From JAMQKA01 sp031569985 (GTDB taxonomy: Bacteria; Bacteroidota; Rhodothermia; Balneolales; Balneolaceae), in assembly GCF_031569985.1 (NCBI RefSeq), contig NZ_JAMQKA010000012.1, positions 1-64,000 of the forward strand: a stretch of DNA of 64,000 bases, read 5' to 3'. Positions 42,717-52,064 of this stretch are shown in pieces. Numbering within the stretch: the first letter of the stretch is position 1; each line of letters starts with the position of its first letter. Position numbers and translations under genes: made by a program. A model generated the notes under the pieces. That model was not told the DNA's origin and ran no database searches. It saw only the letters and a list, made by a program, of their open reading frames with translations.

Positions 42717-43997
42717 TTAAAGGTCGGTGCCAGTTAGGGCTTCCAGTTCTACTACGGCCTTATGGTAATCGGCCACAAATCGATGGTAATCGAGGCGAAA
42801 TTCAAAAAGCGTCAGTTCACTGTCGAGCAGGGAAAGGAAGTCCACTTTATCATTTTGATAACCGGCGATCGAAGATTCAAGCGACTCCTCGGCCTGTGGA
42901 ATAATGCCGGTTTTGTAGAGATCAACCAGCCTCAGGTGTTTTTCTAGGTTGGTCAACGACTGCTGGAGCATTTGTTCAACGGAGTTTGCTACATTTAGGT
43001 AGCGATATTCCACGGAAGATTGCCTAATCCGGGTCTCCTGTACCTTTTTGTCCTGTTTCTTGTTGTAAAACAGTGGAATCTTGACATTGAACATGGCCGA
43101 GACAAAATCGTAGCCCGGCATTCCGTTTTGAAGTTCGTTTCGTTGGGTATAGGCCAGCCCTACTGCAAAATCGGGATAGCGGTCTTTGAGAGCCAAATCT
43201 ACCTTTTGCCCACTTTGTTTTACAGCCGTTTTCCATGCAGAAAGCATGGGGCTGGTGCTGTCGGCTTGCTGAATGAGTGAGCTTAAATCGTACTTCTTCG
43301 GTTTCGGTTCAGAAGCCAACGGTCTCCCAAGTGGGGCATCTGCCGGCTGATCTATCAGTGTGTTAATTTGGGCCTGCATCGCTTCACGCTGCTGGCGAAG
43401 TTTGAGTTCGCGGTCAATCATCTTGGAAAGGGCCACCTGTGCTCGCAGTACATCTTGCTGAATGCCCTTGCCCACACCATATCGCGTTTCCGCAATTTCT
43501 ACGAATTCTTTGAGCAGCTCTTGATTGTTTGCTACTGTTGCAAGAGCTTGATCGATGTAATAGAGATCGTAATAGGCCTGCTTGGTTTTCTTTATCAGCT
43601 GATTTTTGAGCTCACGATACTGTTGCAAAGTTATGTCTGACTCGCTGCGTGCAATGTCTCCTTTAAGGCCGAGCTTACCCGGGAAAGGAAAGTGCTGCAT
43701 CAGGGAGATTTGCTTGCCGGTCATTGGTTCCTGGTCCAAGGCAAAGCTGTTGACCGGCAAGTTCATAAGACTTAAACCCAGCGTTGGGTCAGGCAACGCT
43801 TCCTGTTGCGATATTCTGGTTTTGCTAGCCTCCCATCCCTGAAATGAAGATTGTAGTTCAGGATTTTGGACCAATACTTTTTGGATCAGTTCATCCAGAA
43901 CAAGCGTTGAATCATTAGTCTGTCCTTTTACTGCTAATGGGGCTATCAACAAAAAAGGAAGGAGTAAGATCAGGGGCGCAAAGATGATTTTGTTCAT
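42717..43997 (-). CDS. TolC-family outer membrane channel (CusC-like)
   Basis: This 426-residue outer-membrane efflux protein has a signal peptide (LILLLPFLLIAPLAVKGQ) and two long repeated helical halves typical of TolC/OEP proteins: ELIQKVLVQNPELQSSFQGW near residue 35 and later helices such as VDFLSLLDSELTLFEF. It would form the outer exit duct for the CusBA complex encoded just downstream (38 bases to cusB). A CTTAAA direct repeat lies 80 bases before the start, the probable control point of the whole unit ending at 36670. Confidence 0.9.
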   Translation of the reverse strand: MNKIIFAPLILLLPFLLIAPLAVKGQTNDSTLVLDELIQKVLVQNPELQSSFQGWEASKTRISQQEALPDPTLGLSLMNLPVNSFALDQEPMTGKQISLMQHFPFPGKLGLKGDIARSESDITLQQYRELKNQLIKKTKQAYYDLYYIDQALATVANNQELLKEFVEIAETRYGVGKGIQQDVLRAQVALSKMIDRELKLRQQREAMQAQINTLIDQPADAPLGRPLASEPKPKKYDLSSLIQQADSTSPMLSAWKTAVKQSGQKVDLALKDRYPDFAVGLAYTQRNELQNGMPGYDFVSAMFNVKIPLFYNKKQDKKVQETRIRQSSVEYRYLNVANSVEQMLQQSLTNLEKHLRLVDLYKTGIIPQAEESLESSIAGYQNDKVDFLSLLDSELTLFEFRLDYHRFVADYHKAVVELEALTGTDL

Positions 43998-44076
43998 AGT
44001 TATTGCTGTGTATTTAGTTCAGTCAACGGAAAAAAGAGTTTCTTATCTTATTTCTGACTAAACTAACACCAACTAC

Positions 44077-44093
44077 CTTAAATGAACCTTAAA
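44077..44093 (+). promoter_or_regulatory. Putative CusR/CopR operator, site B
   Basis: CTTAAA-TGAAC-CTTAAA, 80 bases upstream of the TolC-like gene that opens the efflux operon. Same half-sites, 11-bp spacing and orientation as the other four. Confidence 0.7.
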
Positions 44094-44112
44094 TCATCCC
44101 GGGGTTTTTAAT

Positions 44113-44146
44113 AAAAAAAAGTCCTGCACCATTAATGCAGGACTTT
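44113..44146 (-). terminator. Rho-independent terminator behind the NTF2-like gene
   Basis: On the minus strand AAGTCCTGCA-TTAATGG-TGCAGGACTT forms a ten-pair stem followed by eight T residues. It closes the DUF2231/NTF2-like unit and isolates it from the efflux operon downstream. Confidence 0.92.
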
Positions 44147-44169
44147 GAGACAAAGTAATGAACTAAGAC

Positions 44170-44622
44170 TTAGTTTCGACTAGCCGAGGACCAATGAAGG
44201 GCGGTGATTTGCCAATGACCTTCTTCCTTCTTAAGAACAGCCAGTTCGAGACTGTTAAGATCTAATTTTCTATCGCTATAGGTACCCCAAGTTTGCGAGT
44301 GAGTTGAGACCCAGGCGGTATTACCTTCAATCGTAACATTTCGTGATTCGACTTCTCGCTTCATGGCACTCAGAAATTTCCCATCAGAATGAAAGTGGTG
44401 AGATAAATATTCCTCCTTAGTTTCGATATTTCCACCTTCCAGGATTCGTACAGATTCTGATAGTAGGTTTTGGGCTGCCTGACTGTCATTATCAATAATA
44501 GCTTGGTGGAATCCATCAAGCGTGTTGATTACCTCTTTTTCTGTCGTAGAATTTTGTCCTACAGCAATGGAAGTTCCAATTATGAATAGGAGAACTGCAG
44601 TTAATGATATTCGAGTAAACAT
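44170..44622 (-). CDS. Secreted NTF2-like (SnoaL/DUF4440-type) protein
   Basis: This 150-residue exported protein has a signal peptide (ISLTAVLLFIIGTSIAVGQ). The mature part fits the NTF2-like fold: a helix INTLDGFHQAIIDND, LLSESVRILEGGNIETKEEY, then strands ending HWQITALHWSS. Such domains bind small ligands or serve as enzyme scaffolds; several occur in Bacteroidota copper operons with no defined role. It follows the DUF2231 gene by 16 bases, with a strong terminator after it. Confidence 0.82.
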   Translation of the reverse strand: MFTRISLTAVLLFIIGTSIAVGQNSTTEKEVINTLDGFHQAIIDNDSQAAQNLLSESVRILEGGNIETKEEYLSHHFHSDGKFLSAMKREVESRNVTIEGNTAWVSTHSQTWGTYSDRKLDLNSLELAVLKKEEGHWQITALHWSSASRN

Positions 44623-44638
44623 AACGTAGTTTTAATGA

Positions 44639-45709
44639 TTAATTGAGTTGCGTTAAGGTCATCCGATCAATAAGTATGGTTCCAGTTCCATTTAGCTTTA
44701 GCCCCACACTTCCGGCCTCGGGAGCATCGCCATGGCCATGGACTACCATCTCTTTGTTGATGTAGCCGCGGAAATGCGTGCCGTTGCCAACCGTACGAAT
44801 AAAGAGCATGCCCGAAGCTGAATAGGATTCTTCGGCAAATACTTGACTGTTGCCCCCGCTTACCCGTCCCTGGGATATGGTTCCTTCGGAAGAAAGCGTT
44901 ACAAAATCATAGTTTTGGTCATCCTGCACGTGATTGACGAGAGATATCTTTCCATTGAAATCGGACAGATCCAGGTAGTAGTCAACCTGCACGTTTTGAA
45001 ATGAGTCCTTTCCTACAAAGAAATTCGTGATAGAGTCAGCCGATATCCTAAGCAGGTGATTGTTGCCGCTGTTAACTATGGTTGGCTGCAGCTGGGAGGC
45101 TGACCCTTCCAGCCACCGGAACCGAGAAAGTAGGGTACTAACACCATTGGCACCGATTTTCCATGACCAGTTGCCATTATCACTGACGTTAAATGTTGAT
45201 TCATCTTGTTGCAGACTATCAGTAGAGACGGAGGTATTGCTTTGTTGCTCTACTAGCTGACCGGTACCCGCTCCATAGCCAAAGACCATTTCAGCACCAT
45301 GATCTCCTGTTTCATAGAGAAAGAACACTCCGGGCAAGGCAAGGGCAAACAGCCCAATTCTAATCGCTTTATGATCCATTTTTTGATACCAGTGGAGCAG
45401 AATCCGCGATACGGCATAGATTCCAAAGAACCAGACGGTCCACAGGGCCCAATCAGCATGTTCATTCAAAACCGATTGCGCTCCCGACGGCAAAAACACG
45501 CTGTCGGCCGCCCAGGTCCCGGTATAGTAAGCGGCTATACCTGATACTGCGCCAATACTATATAGGATGGTAGATTTCAGATCATCCCACCATTTATCGG
45601 GTAGAAAGAAGTTTAGCAAGTCCATCAATACTGCCAACAGAATAATAGCAATGGGAAAGTGAACCAGCATCGGGTGTATGTTGGGGGCCCATTCGGGAAT
45701 CAATTCCAT
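44639..45709 (-). CDS. DUF2231 membrane protein with C-terminal beta domain
   Basis: The protein is about 356 residues from the ATG at 45709, which follows GAGG at normal spacing; the upstream TTG at 45721 is rejected. The N-terminus has four hydrophobic segments with NIHPMLVHFPIAIILLAV, the His-rich DUF2231 signature (possible haem or metal ligands). After a polar linker at about 160-190, the C-terminal half is beta-rich and soluble (LLRISADSITNFFVG, GTHFRGYINKEMVVHGHGD), resembling a concanavalin-like lectin or 3-keto-disaccharide-hydrolase domain. Copper linkage comes from context: operator site C lies about 100 bases upstream. Confidence 0.8.
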   Translation of the reverse strand: MELIPEWAPNIHPMLVHFPIAIILLAVLMDLLNFFLPDKWWDDLKSTILYSIGAVSGIAAYYTGTWAADSVFLPSGAQSVLNEHADWALWTVWFFGIYAVSRILLHWYQKMDHKAIRIGLFALALPGVFFLYETGDHGAEMVFGYGAGTGQLVEQQSNTSVSTDSLQQDESTFNVSDNGNWSWKIGANGVSTLLSRFRWLEGSASQLQPTIVNSGNNHLLRISADSITNFFVGKDSFQNVQVDYYLDLSDFNGKISLVNHVQDDQNYDFVTLSSEGTISQGRVSGGNSQVFAEESYSASGMLFIRTVGNGTHFRGYINKEMVVHGHGDAPEAGSVGLKLNGTGTILIDRMTLTQLN

Positions 45710-45810
45710 AAAAATCCTCAAACCTCTACGTTTAAATTGTAAATAACATCACATTTAATGGTGATTACAGAAAATGACAGTCTGCGAAACTTAAAAGATA
45801 ATGTACCAAC

Positions 45811-45827
45811 CTTAAATTAAGCTTAAA
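45811..45827 (+). promoter_or_regulatory. Putative CusR/CopR operator, site C
   Basis: CTTAAA-TTAAG-CTTAAA, 102 bases upstream of the DUF2231 start. A further CTTAAA half-site lies at 45790, 21 bp (two helical turns) to the left. Confidence 0.7.
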
Positions 45828-45861
45828 CTCTTTTCATAGTGTAATCAGCTATTTACAGAAG

Positions 45862-47064
45862 CTAGATTGCAGTAACCAAAAATGAAATAAGTCCACCGGA
45901 AAGAATAGCGATAAACAGGTAAACGGCGGTTTTCTTAATCTTACCACCGCTTTCCATGTCCATCATTTTCATTTCGTGGCTCTGCAGGTATTTTTTATGC
46001 AGCCACACCAAGGCTCCCGCAATCCACACAAAAACAAGGTTCATCCAGAAGGTGTAGTCGATTTTGAATTGAGTGATCTCCGAAACTACGCGCCTGCTTT
46101 CCGGTACAATGCCCAAAAATGAGAAGAGCCCGTTCAGAATCAAGGCCGTCAGTACAATGCTGACAAACATGATTCCTGCAATATAGAGAGCGACCCGCCA
46201 GCCGTAGTATTTGGCATTGATATGGACCAATGGGGGTACCATCAGGTCGGAGTAGATAAAGCCCATGATACCGGCAAATAGGACTCCATTTTGATTGAGT
46301 ACCGTTGCCAGTGGGATGTTGCCCATCGAGCCGATAAAAGTGGATGCTGCCACAAACGGGGCTACCATGGCATTTTCAAGCGTCACCAGCCAATCAGGTA
46401 GATGTTGGGCATCCGCCAGGAAAAGCGTGGTCCAGAACGATTCGGGTACTAGTACGGCTACAAATCCAGCGATGGTGAAGCCAATCAAAATATCCTCCCA
46501 GGCCATCTTCCAGTCGTTGACAAACTTGTGTCCGACCAACTGCCATCCTTCTTTGCTGGTGATGCGCTCTTTCCAGTCGAAATCTTCGGTCAGTCCATCG
46601 TCATCTTGTTCCACCTTTTCGCGGGCTGCCTGCAGCCAGCTTTCGGGATAGGTCCATTTGATAAGCAAACTGCTTATGGCGATAAGTACGAGTCCTCCAA
46701 CAAGTTCCGCGGCCAGGAATTGCCATCCCAGAAAGATGAGGATTAGAATTCCCAGCTCAATGACCAGATTGGTGGATGCAAACATAAAGGCCACAGCTGC
46801 AATAAAGTGAGCTCCTTTTTTGACAAGGGAACGGGCGGCAGCCAGTGCGGCAAACGAACACGAGGAAGAAGCCGCGCCAAAGAACGTAGACAGGGAAATG
46901 CTTTTAAGGTCCGCGTTGCCCATATATTTAGTGAGTTCTTTTTTGGGAACAAACGCCTGGATCATCCCGCTGACAAAATAACCGAGCACAAAAGCCCAGC
47001 CGGATTTCCAGAAGAACCCGAGGGCTGTTTTTGCTGATTCGCCATAAAGATTAATAAAATCCAT
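45862..47064 (-). CDS. Permease of the UPF0718/DUF318 (YraQ/ArsP-like) family
   Basis: This 400-residue inner-membrane protein has about ten hydrophobic segments in two similar halves. The signature TFFGAASSSCSFAALAAARS with a Cys in the first half, and FVAASTFIGSMGNIPLATVL in the second, are characteristic of UPF0718 permeases, which include the organoarsenical exporter ArsP. Here it belongs to the CopA-CopB operon (8 bases from the preceding gene), so a metal or metalloid substrate is likely but undetermined. Confidence 0.88.
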   Translation of the reverse strand: MDFINLYGESAKTALGFFWKSGWAFVLGYFVSGMIQAFVPKKELTKYMGNADLKSISLSTFFGAASSSCSFAALAAARSLVKKGAHFIAAVAFMFASTNLVIELGILILIFLGWQFLAAELVGGLVLIAISSLLIKWTYPESWLQAAREKVEQDDDGLTEDFDWKERITSKEGWQLVGHKFVNDWKMAWEDILIGFTIAGFVAVLVPESFWTTLFLADAQHLPDWLVTLENAMVAPFVAASTFIGSMGNIPLATVLNQNGVLFAGIMGFIYSDLMVPPLVHINAKYYGWRVALYIAGIMFVSIVLTALILNGLFSFLGIVPESRRVVSEITQFKIDYTFWMNLVFVWIAGALVWLHKKYLQSHEMKMMDMESGGKIKKTAVYLFIAILSGGLISFLVTAI

Positions 47065-47072
47065 AATGAAGG

Positions 47073-47522
47073 TTATTTTGTCCGGTGATTGAACTTTTTT
47101 GTGCTCTTTTCTGCAAGATAAAGGCTAAGGGCCGGTAAAAAGGTTATCTGCAGTATTGGGGACAGGCCTACTTGATAATTCAAGAGTTCAATTACAGCCA
47201 TATTCGAAGAATATTCCCATAGGTCCAGCACTTTTGCCACCCACTCCAGAAAAATACTCAGGGGAAAACTGATGCCTATCAGTAGTGCATATTCTTTTAA
47301 GTTAGAAGGTTGAATATGTTGGGAGGGCATAAGAAGAGTGGTCATTTTCCAGATACCCAAGACAATGAGTATATCACCGAAAATAGCCGCCCACATCCAA
47401 ATAGTAGCTTCCCAGAAAGGCCAGTCCCACATACTATATAAAAATAAACACTGTGTAAACTCCCATACCGTGTGTAGAATAAATGCCCAGAAAACAATAT
47501 GCAGAGTTGTATTCTGATTCAT
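47073..47522 (-). CDS. Small integral membrane protein of the copper operon
   Basis: This 149-residue protein has four hydrophobic segments (LHIVFWAFILHTVWEFTQCL, ATIWMWAAIFGDILIVLGIW, YALLIGISFPLSIFLEWVAK, a last one near GLSPILQITFLPALSLYLAE). No family is recognised beyond a recurring hypothetical found with multicopper oxidases. Its ATG shares one base with the stop of the multicopper oxidase gene (TAATG), so the two are translationally coupled. His and Trp-Glu pairs in the first helix could bind a metal or haem, which is speculation. Confidence 0.75.
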   Translation of the reverse strand: MNQNTTLHIVFWAFILHTVWEFTQCLFLYSMWDWPFWEATIWMWAAIFGDILIVLGIWKMTTLLMPSQHIQPSNLKEYALLIGISFPLSIFLEWVAKVLDLWEYSSNMAVIELLNYQVGLSPILQITFLPALSLYLAEKSTKKFNHRTK

Positions 47523-48988
47523 TACACTATCTTTAGGTTTGCCATCATACCCGCATCTTCATGTTCAAGATTATGGCAGTGAAATACATACAATCCTTTT
47601 GGAGCGTCGAATGTCATTATCACGCGAACTCGTTCCCCGGGCATGACCAGCACAGTATCTTTCCATCCGGTTTCGGTTGGGAGCAGGCCTCGGCTTCCGC
47701 TTCGGCTTAGCACCTTAAATTGCACCACATGAATATGCATGGGATGAGGGACGGCGGAGTTGTTGATAAACTCCCAAATTTCGGTATCTCCCTGGGATAC
47801 CTCCTCATCCACTCGAAGCATTTCAAACTGGCGTCCGTTTATGGTGTGGCCTCTCATCATCTCCATATTCAGCTCGATACTTCGCGTGCGCTCGGCATCC
47901 TCTTCATTGGGGAAATTAATATCAGAGAGTTGCCGGGGAAGATCTATTGGAGCGGAAGAGTCGGCCTCATTACCTATCCGAAACTCCATTAGCGGAAATT
48001 CGCTGCCTTGCTCCGGTCCGCTTTGTCCCATCAATTGGGACATATTTCCCATCATGCCACCATTAGATGGCACTGAGAATTCCTTACTGATTAATTCTGC
48101 GGAGTTATTGGAGAATCCATTAGAAAAATCCACCAAAATATCCGCACGTTCTCCGGGAGCCAGTAAAAGCTCGTTAGATTCAACGGGTTGTGGTAAAAGC
48201 CCCCCGTCTGAACCGATCACTGTAAACGAATTTCCGTTACGGAATGCAATGTTATAGATCCGGGCATTTGAGCCATTTAGCAACCGCAACCGGTAGGGCC
48301 GAGGCTGTACTTCGTGATAAGGATTGGGTATGCCGTTTACTAAAATATGGCCACCCAGATAACCCGTCATCATGCGCTCCGGCGTAGAAGGATTATAGTA
48401 AATATTCCCGGAGTCATCTATTTTTCGATCCTGAATGACCAACGGTAGTTCGTAATCCCCGGAAGGAAGGTTTAACGCTTGCTCCTCATCGTCAGTCACG
48501 ATAAAAAATCCCGCTAATCCCCGATAAACTTGTGGACCTGTAATTTTATGTGGGTGAGGATGATACCAATAGGTCCCGGCTCGCTGATTAATTGTAAACT
48601 CATAGGGGTAGCTTCCTTCGGAAATAACATCCTTGGGATGTCCGTCCATGTCAGGTGGCACAATCATGCCATGCCAATGGATGATGCTTTCCTGGCCTAT
48701 GTCATTTTGAAATTGAACATGGAATCGCTCTCCTCTTTTTATGCGAACAATCGGACCCGGCAGGCTCCCGTTAAACTGCAGGCCGTCCAAAGTATATTGT
48801 TCCGCAATCGTAAGGTTACTGCGAGAAGCCTGAAGCTGATCACTATTCAGGGTATCGGGAAATTGTAGGGGGAAGCCATAGACATCCGAATCATTACTAC
48901 CGGCATTCATACAGGAGGTGATAACAGAAGGGGCCAATAAGAATCCAGCACCGGCTCCCGTATACTTTAAGAAGGTTTTCCTATTCAT
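47522..48988 (-). CDS. Multicopper oxidase (CueO/CotA-like), Tat/lipoprotein signal
   Basis: This 488-residue three-cupredoxin enzyme oxidises Cu(I) or organic substrates and reduces O2. The N-terminus NRKTFLKYTGAGAGF is Tat-like and reaches a lipobox-like ITSC, so it may be a Tat-exported lipoprotein. Copper ligands: HWHG in domain 1, YWYHPHPHK, then HPMHIHVVQF and FHCHNLEHEDAGMM in domain 3, which holds the T1 copper with Met as axial ligand. A Met-rich segment GGMMGNMSQLMGQ around residue 318 may bind Cu(I). It follows the SHOCT gene by 5 bases. Confidence 0.93.
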   Translation of the reverse strand: MNRKTFLKYTGAGAGFLLAPSVITSCMNAGSNDSDVYGFPLQFPDTLNSDQLQASRSNLTIAEQYTLDGLQFNGSLPGPIVRIKRGERFHVQFQNDIGQESIIHWHGMIVPPDMDGHPKDVISEGSYPYEFTINQRAGTYWYHPHPHKITGPQVYRGLAGFFIVTDDEEQALNLPSGDYELPLVIQDRKIDDSGNIYYNPSTPERMMTGYLGGHILVNGIPNPYHEVQPRPYRLRLLNGSNARIYNIAFRNGNSFTVIGSDGGLLPQPVESNELLLAPGERADILVDFSNGFSNNSAELISKEFSVPSNGGMMGNMSQLMGQSGPEQGSEFPLMEFRIGNEADSSAPIDLPRQLSDINFPNEEDAERTRSIELNMEMMRGHTINGRQFEMLRVDEEVSQGDTEIWEFINNSAVPHPMHIHVVQFKVLSRSGSRGLLPTETGWKDTVLVMPGERVRVIMTFDAPKGLYVFHCHNLEHEDAGMMANLKIV

Positions 48989-48993
48989 TTAAA

Positions 48994-49209
48994 TTATTTT
49001 TGTAATTCTTGCTTTCGCCTGTGGAACTCCTCTTCATCAATTTCCCCATTGGCATACCGGCGCTTAAGGATTTCCATGGGCGTTTTGTTGTTCTGTTTGT
49101 TTTGATTGGAGTTTATTAGAGCTCGAATGGCTATTATGACCAGTACAATGATTATGAACCACCAGACGAACATCATCCACCCACCTCCAAAGAAATTAAA
49201 ATCATGCAT
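48994..49209 (-). CDS. SHOCT-domain small membrane protein
   Basis: This 71-residue protein has an N-terminal aromatic-rich transmembrane helix (MMFVWWFIIIVLVIIAIRAL) and a C-terminal SHOCT domain (MEILKRRYANGEIDEEEFHR). SHOCT domains are short helical modules often found in such small membrane proteins; their function is unknown. It is translated in one operon between copB and the multicopper oxidase. Confidence 0.9.
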   Translation of the reverse strand: MHDFNFFGGGWMMFVWWFIIIVLVIIAIRALINSNQNKQNNKTPMEILKRRYANGEIDEEEFHRRKQELQK

Positions 49210-49266
49210 AATACTCTTCTGATTGTATCAATTGATTTTATAAAGCAAAAGTATCAGAATAATTCA

Positions 49267-50031
49267 CTAAAACCACATGCGAACTCCGCCCAGGAGACTT
49301 AGGTTGCTGGCATTTCCGCCCCCAGCGCGAGCCATTTCGGCGGTTTCGCCCAGCTTTCGCTCCCAGTTGATACCAATGTAGGGTGCAAACTCCCGCGCGA
49401 ATTCATAGCGAAGCCGGAAGCCCAGCCCAATGTTGTTAAAGCCGGATCCGACGCCCCATTCGGATACTTCTTGCACGGCAATACTGGTCTCAAACACCGG
49501 CTGACCGATAAGTCGCTGGGTAAACAACAGGTCATATACAGCTTCCAGGGAGGCAGAAATGTCGCCGTCTTCACTGAAGAACATACCGCCATCCACGTGA
49601 AAGAAATAAGGCGCCATGCCTTGCAGGCCAATCACGGCAAAGCCTCTGGACTTGTTGCCCCCGCCTTCATAGGCCAGGTCATAGCGGATTCCACCTTGGA
49701 TGTCAAAGTAAGGCCCAATGGCGCGGCTGTAAAGGCCCTGAAACTCCATCTCGGCCTCACGTTCGGTGGTCAATGCTTCGCCGTGGGATTTAAACCAGAA
49801 CTTATTTAGGTCTTTGCCCACATAGCCTTGCACTTCCCACATCAGGGGATTAATGCCGCTGACGCTTCGGTATTCCAGTTTTTCAGCAATCAGGTAGACG
49901 TAGGTTTTATCGTCCATCATCAGATCGTTGCTGAACTCAGGTGCCTTCTGTGCTAAGGCTGAGCTGCCAGCCATTACAATAATAACTACTGTAGTGAGAA
50001 TGAATAATGAGGCGCGTTTAATTATGGTCAT
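49267..50031 (-). CDS. copB: Copper resistance protein B (CopB/PcoB), outer membrane
   Basis: This 254-residue outer-membrane protein of the CopB/PcoB family has a signal peptide ending ALAQ, then the family core: YVYLIAEKLEYRS, the segment GYVGKDLNKFWFKSHGEAL, and alternating beta strands ending NLSLLGGVRMWF with a C-terminal Phe. It lacks the long His/Met-rich N-terminal extension of Pseudomonas CopB. It is thought to sequester or export copper at the outer membrane. It lies 57 bases after copA. Confidence 0.92.
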   Translation of the reverse strand: MTIIKRASLFILTTVVIIVMAGSSALAQKAPEFSNDLMMDDKTYVYLIAEKLEYRSVSGINPLMWEVQGYVGKDLNKFWFKSHGEALTTEREAEMEFQGLYSRAIGPYFDIQGGIRYDLAYEGGGNKSRGFAVIGLQGMAPYFFHVDGGMFFSEDGDISASLEAVYDLLFTQRLIGQPVFETSIAVQEVSEWGVGSGFNNIGLGFRLRYEFAREFAPYIGINWERKLGETAEMARAGGGNASNLSLLGGVRMWF

Positions 50032-50088
50032 TATGATACAAATTTGTATGTCAGATAGAATTCGTTTTTTAGGGCTCGCTGGGTCTGT

Positions 50089-51909
50089 TTACGAATAGTC
50101 CTGCCCGTAAATACTTCCATTTTCATCGGCCACCTGAACTACGCGGAACATCCCGCGCTCCATGTGATAAAGGATGTGGCAGTGGAAGGCCCAACGTCCC
50201 TTGTCGCGTGGCGTAATAAGGGCTGAAATGCGCTGCGCCGGTTGTACAAGCAGGGTGTGCTGCCGGGGATTATGCTGCCCATTGCCGTTTTCCAGCTCCA
50301 TCCACATCCCGTGCAGGTGAATGGGATGTTCCATCATGGTGTCGTTGACCAGTGTGAGACGCAGGCGCTCGTTGTGGGTAAACTCGATGGGGCCATCTAC
50401 TTCATGGAATTGCTTGCCGTCGAAAGACCACATATACCGTTCCATGTTGCCGGTCAGGTGCAGTTCAACTTCCCGCTGGGCGTCGCGCGTGTCTTTATTG
50501 GGACGCAAGCTCCGCAGATCATTATAGACCAGAACTTTACGACCGTCGTTGCCGAGGCCGATTCCGGGTTCGTCGAGCCGGTCAAACTGGTTTTGGGCAA
50601 TAGCAGCAGCGCCCGGTCCGTGCTTGTCGGGACCATGTTTTACGGGGAATTTGGAGTCTTTGGACATATCCATGTTTCCATGATTCATATCTCCGTGATT
50701 CATATCCCCATGGTCCATTCCTTCCATGTCGTCGCCTTCCATATCCATGCCGCTCATTGACATCATCATGCCCATGTCTTTCATATCCCGTTTGGGCCGG
50801 GAGCGGAGATCAGGCACTTGTGCTGACATGCCTTTGCGTGGTGCAAGCGTGCCACGGGCATAGCCGCTGCGGTCCAGGGATTCGGCAAAAATGGTATAAG
50901 GCTTTTCTTCTTTGGGTTCTACGACAACATCATAGGTTTCGGCAATACCGATGCGAAATTCGTCAATGGGTACCGGCTCTACATTCTGTCCATCGGCTGC
51001 TACCACAGTCATCTCCAGGCCGGGAATGCGAACATCAAAAGCAGTAGTACCCGCTGAGGCATTGATAAATCGCAGGCGCACTTTTTCCCCTTTCTTGAAC
51101 AGGGCGTTCCAGTTGGAGTTTGGGCCGTGGCCATTCATCAAGTAGGTGTAGGTAGCGCCGGTGACATCCAGTAGATCGGTGGCGCTCATCCGCATATTCC
51201 CGAACATGGCATAGTCTTTAATCGTGTCGCCAAGGCCGTTCTTTTTAACATCGCTGAAGAATTCGCCAAGGTCGCGCTTCTGGTAGTTGTAATAGCCCTC
51301 CATTTTGATGTTGTTGGCTAACACGTCGTGAGGATCTTCGAACGTCCAGTCGGAAAGTACAATCGGGTAGTCCCGATCATATTCAACCGGATCCTCATCA
51401 GCGGGATCAATGACCAGCGGTCCGTAGTGGCCAAGCTGTTCCTGCAGTCCCGAGTGACTATGGTACCAATAGGTCCCATTCTGCCGTACCGGATACCGGT
51501 ATTCAAAGGTCTCACCGGGAGCGATGCCGTCAAAACTAACTCCGGGTACGCCATCCATCTGGAAGGGCAACAGGATCCCGTGCCAGTGGATGGAAGTCGT
51601 ATCATCCAGTTTGTTGGTTACTCGAAGCATTACGTCTTGTCCTTCTTGCAGGCGGATTAAGGGCCCTGGCACCGAACCGTTGATGCCAATGGCTTCGCCC
51701 CGCTTACCGTCAATCTTGTGCGGCATTTTACCGATTGTCAAATCAATGACATCGTCGGGGCCCTTGGGAGTTAACACTTCCCGATTCTTGCTGCCGAAGC
51801 CCGCTAACGCGTAGCCCGGCAATACCGCACTTGCCCCGGCAAAAGCTGCCAGGGAGCCAGCATATCGGAGAAAGGTGCGGCGATTCATACCATTATTATC
51901 GTCACTCAT
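50089..51909 (-). CDS. copA: Copper resistance multicopper oxidase CopA/PcoA
   Basis: The 606-residue periplasmic oxidase has a Tat signal (NRRTFLRYAGSLAAFAGASA). Copper ligands: SIHWHGILLPFQMDGV, YWYHSHSGLQEQLGHYG, HPIHLHGMWMEL and FHCHILYHMERGMF. Between domains 2 and 3 lies a Met/His-rich loop (MKDMGMMMSMSGMDMEGDD, then repeated MNHGD), the usual Cu(I)-binding insertion of PcoA/CopA. It opens the operon copA-copB-SHOCT-oxidase-membrane protein-permease, with operator site D 78 bases upstream. It converts Cu(I) to less toxic Cu(II). Confidence 0.95.
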   Translation of the reverse strand: MSDDNNGMNRRTFLRYAGSLAAFAGASAVLPGYALAGFGSKNREVLTPKGPDDVIDLTIGKMPHKIDGKRGEAIGINGSVPGPLIRLQEGQDVMLRVTNKLDDTTSIHWHGILLPFQMDGVPGVSFDGIAPGETFEYRYPVRQNGTYWYHSHSGLQEQLGHYGPLVIDPADEDPVEYDRDYPIVLSDWTFEDPHDVLANNIKMEGYYNYQKRDLGEFFSDVKKNGLGDTIKDYAMFGNMRMSATDLLDVTGATYTYLMNGHGPNSNWNALFKKGEKVRLRFINASAGTTAFDVRIPGLEMTVVAADGQNVEPVPIDEFRIGIAETYDVVVEPKEEKPYTIFAESLDRSGYARGTLAPRKGMSAQVPDLRSRPKRDMKDMGMMMSMSGMDMEGDDMEGMDHGDMNHGDMNHGNMDMSKDSKFPVKHGPDKHGPGAAAIAQNQFDRLDEPGIGLGNDGRKVLVYNDLRSLRPNKDTRDAQREVELHLTGNMERYMWSFDGKQFHEVDGPIEFTHNERLRLTLVNDTMMEHPIHLHGMWMELENGNGQHNPRQHTLLVQPAQRISALITPRDKGRWAFHCHILYHMERGMFRVVQVADENGSIYGQDYS

Positions 51910-51986
51910 AAATCAGCGTAACCTATTGTTTTTAATTAGTTAAAACGTTGGTTTCCAAATGTCGAACCGAAACATACAAACTGAAC

Positions 51987-52003
51987 CTTAAATTAAGCTT
52001 AAA
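51987..52003 (+). promoter_or_regulatory. Putative CusR/CopR operator, site D, between copA and the regulator
   Basis: CTTAAA-TTAAG-CTTAAA lies 78 bases before copA and 62 bases before the divergent response regulator gene. It is identical to site C over 17 bases and could serve both directions, allowing autoregulation. Confidence 0.75.
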
Positions 52004-52064
52004 ACATTATTGGTCAGTGTCTTTTATCTTAGGGTGTTATTTCATGAAATAGAATTACAGTTTT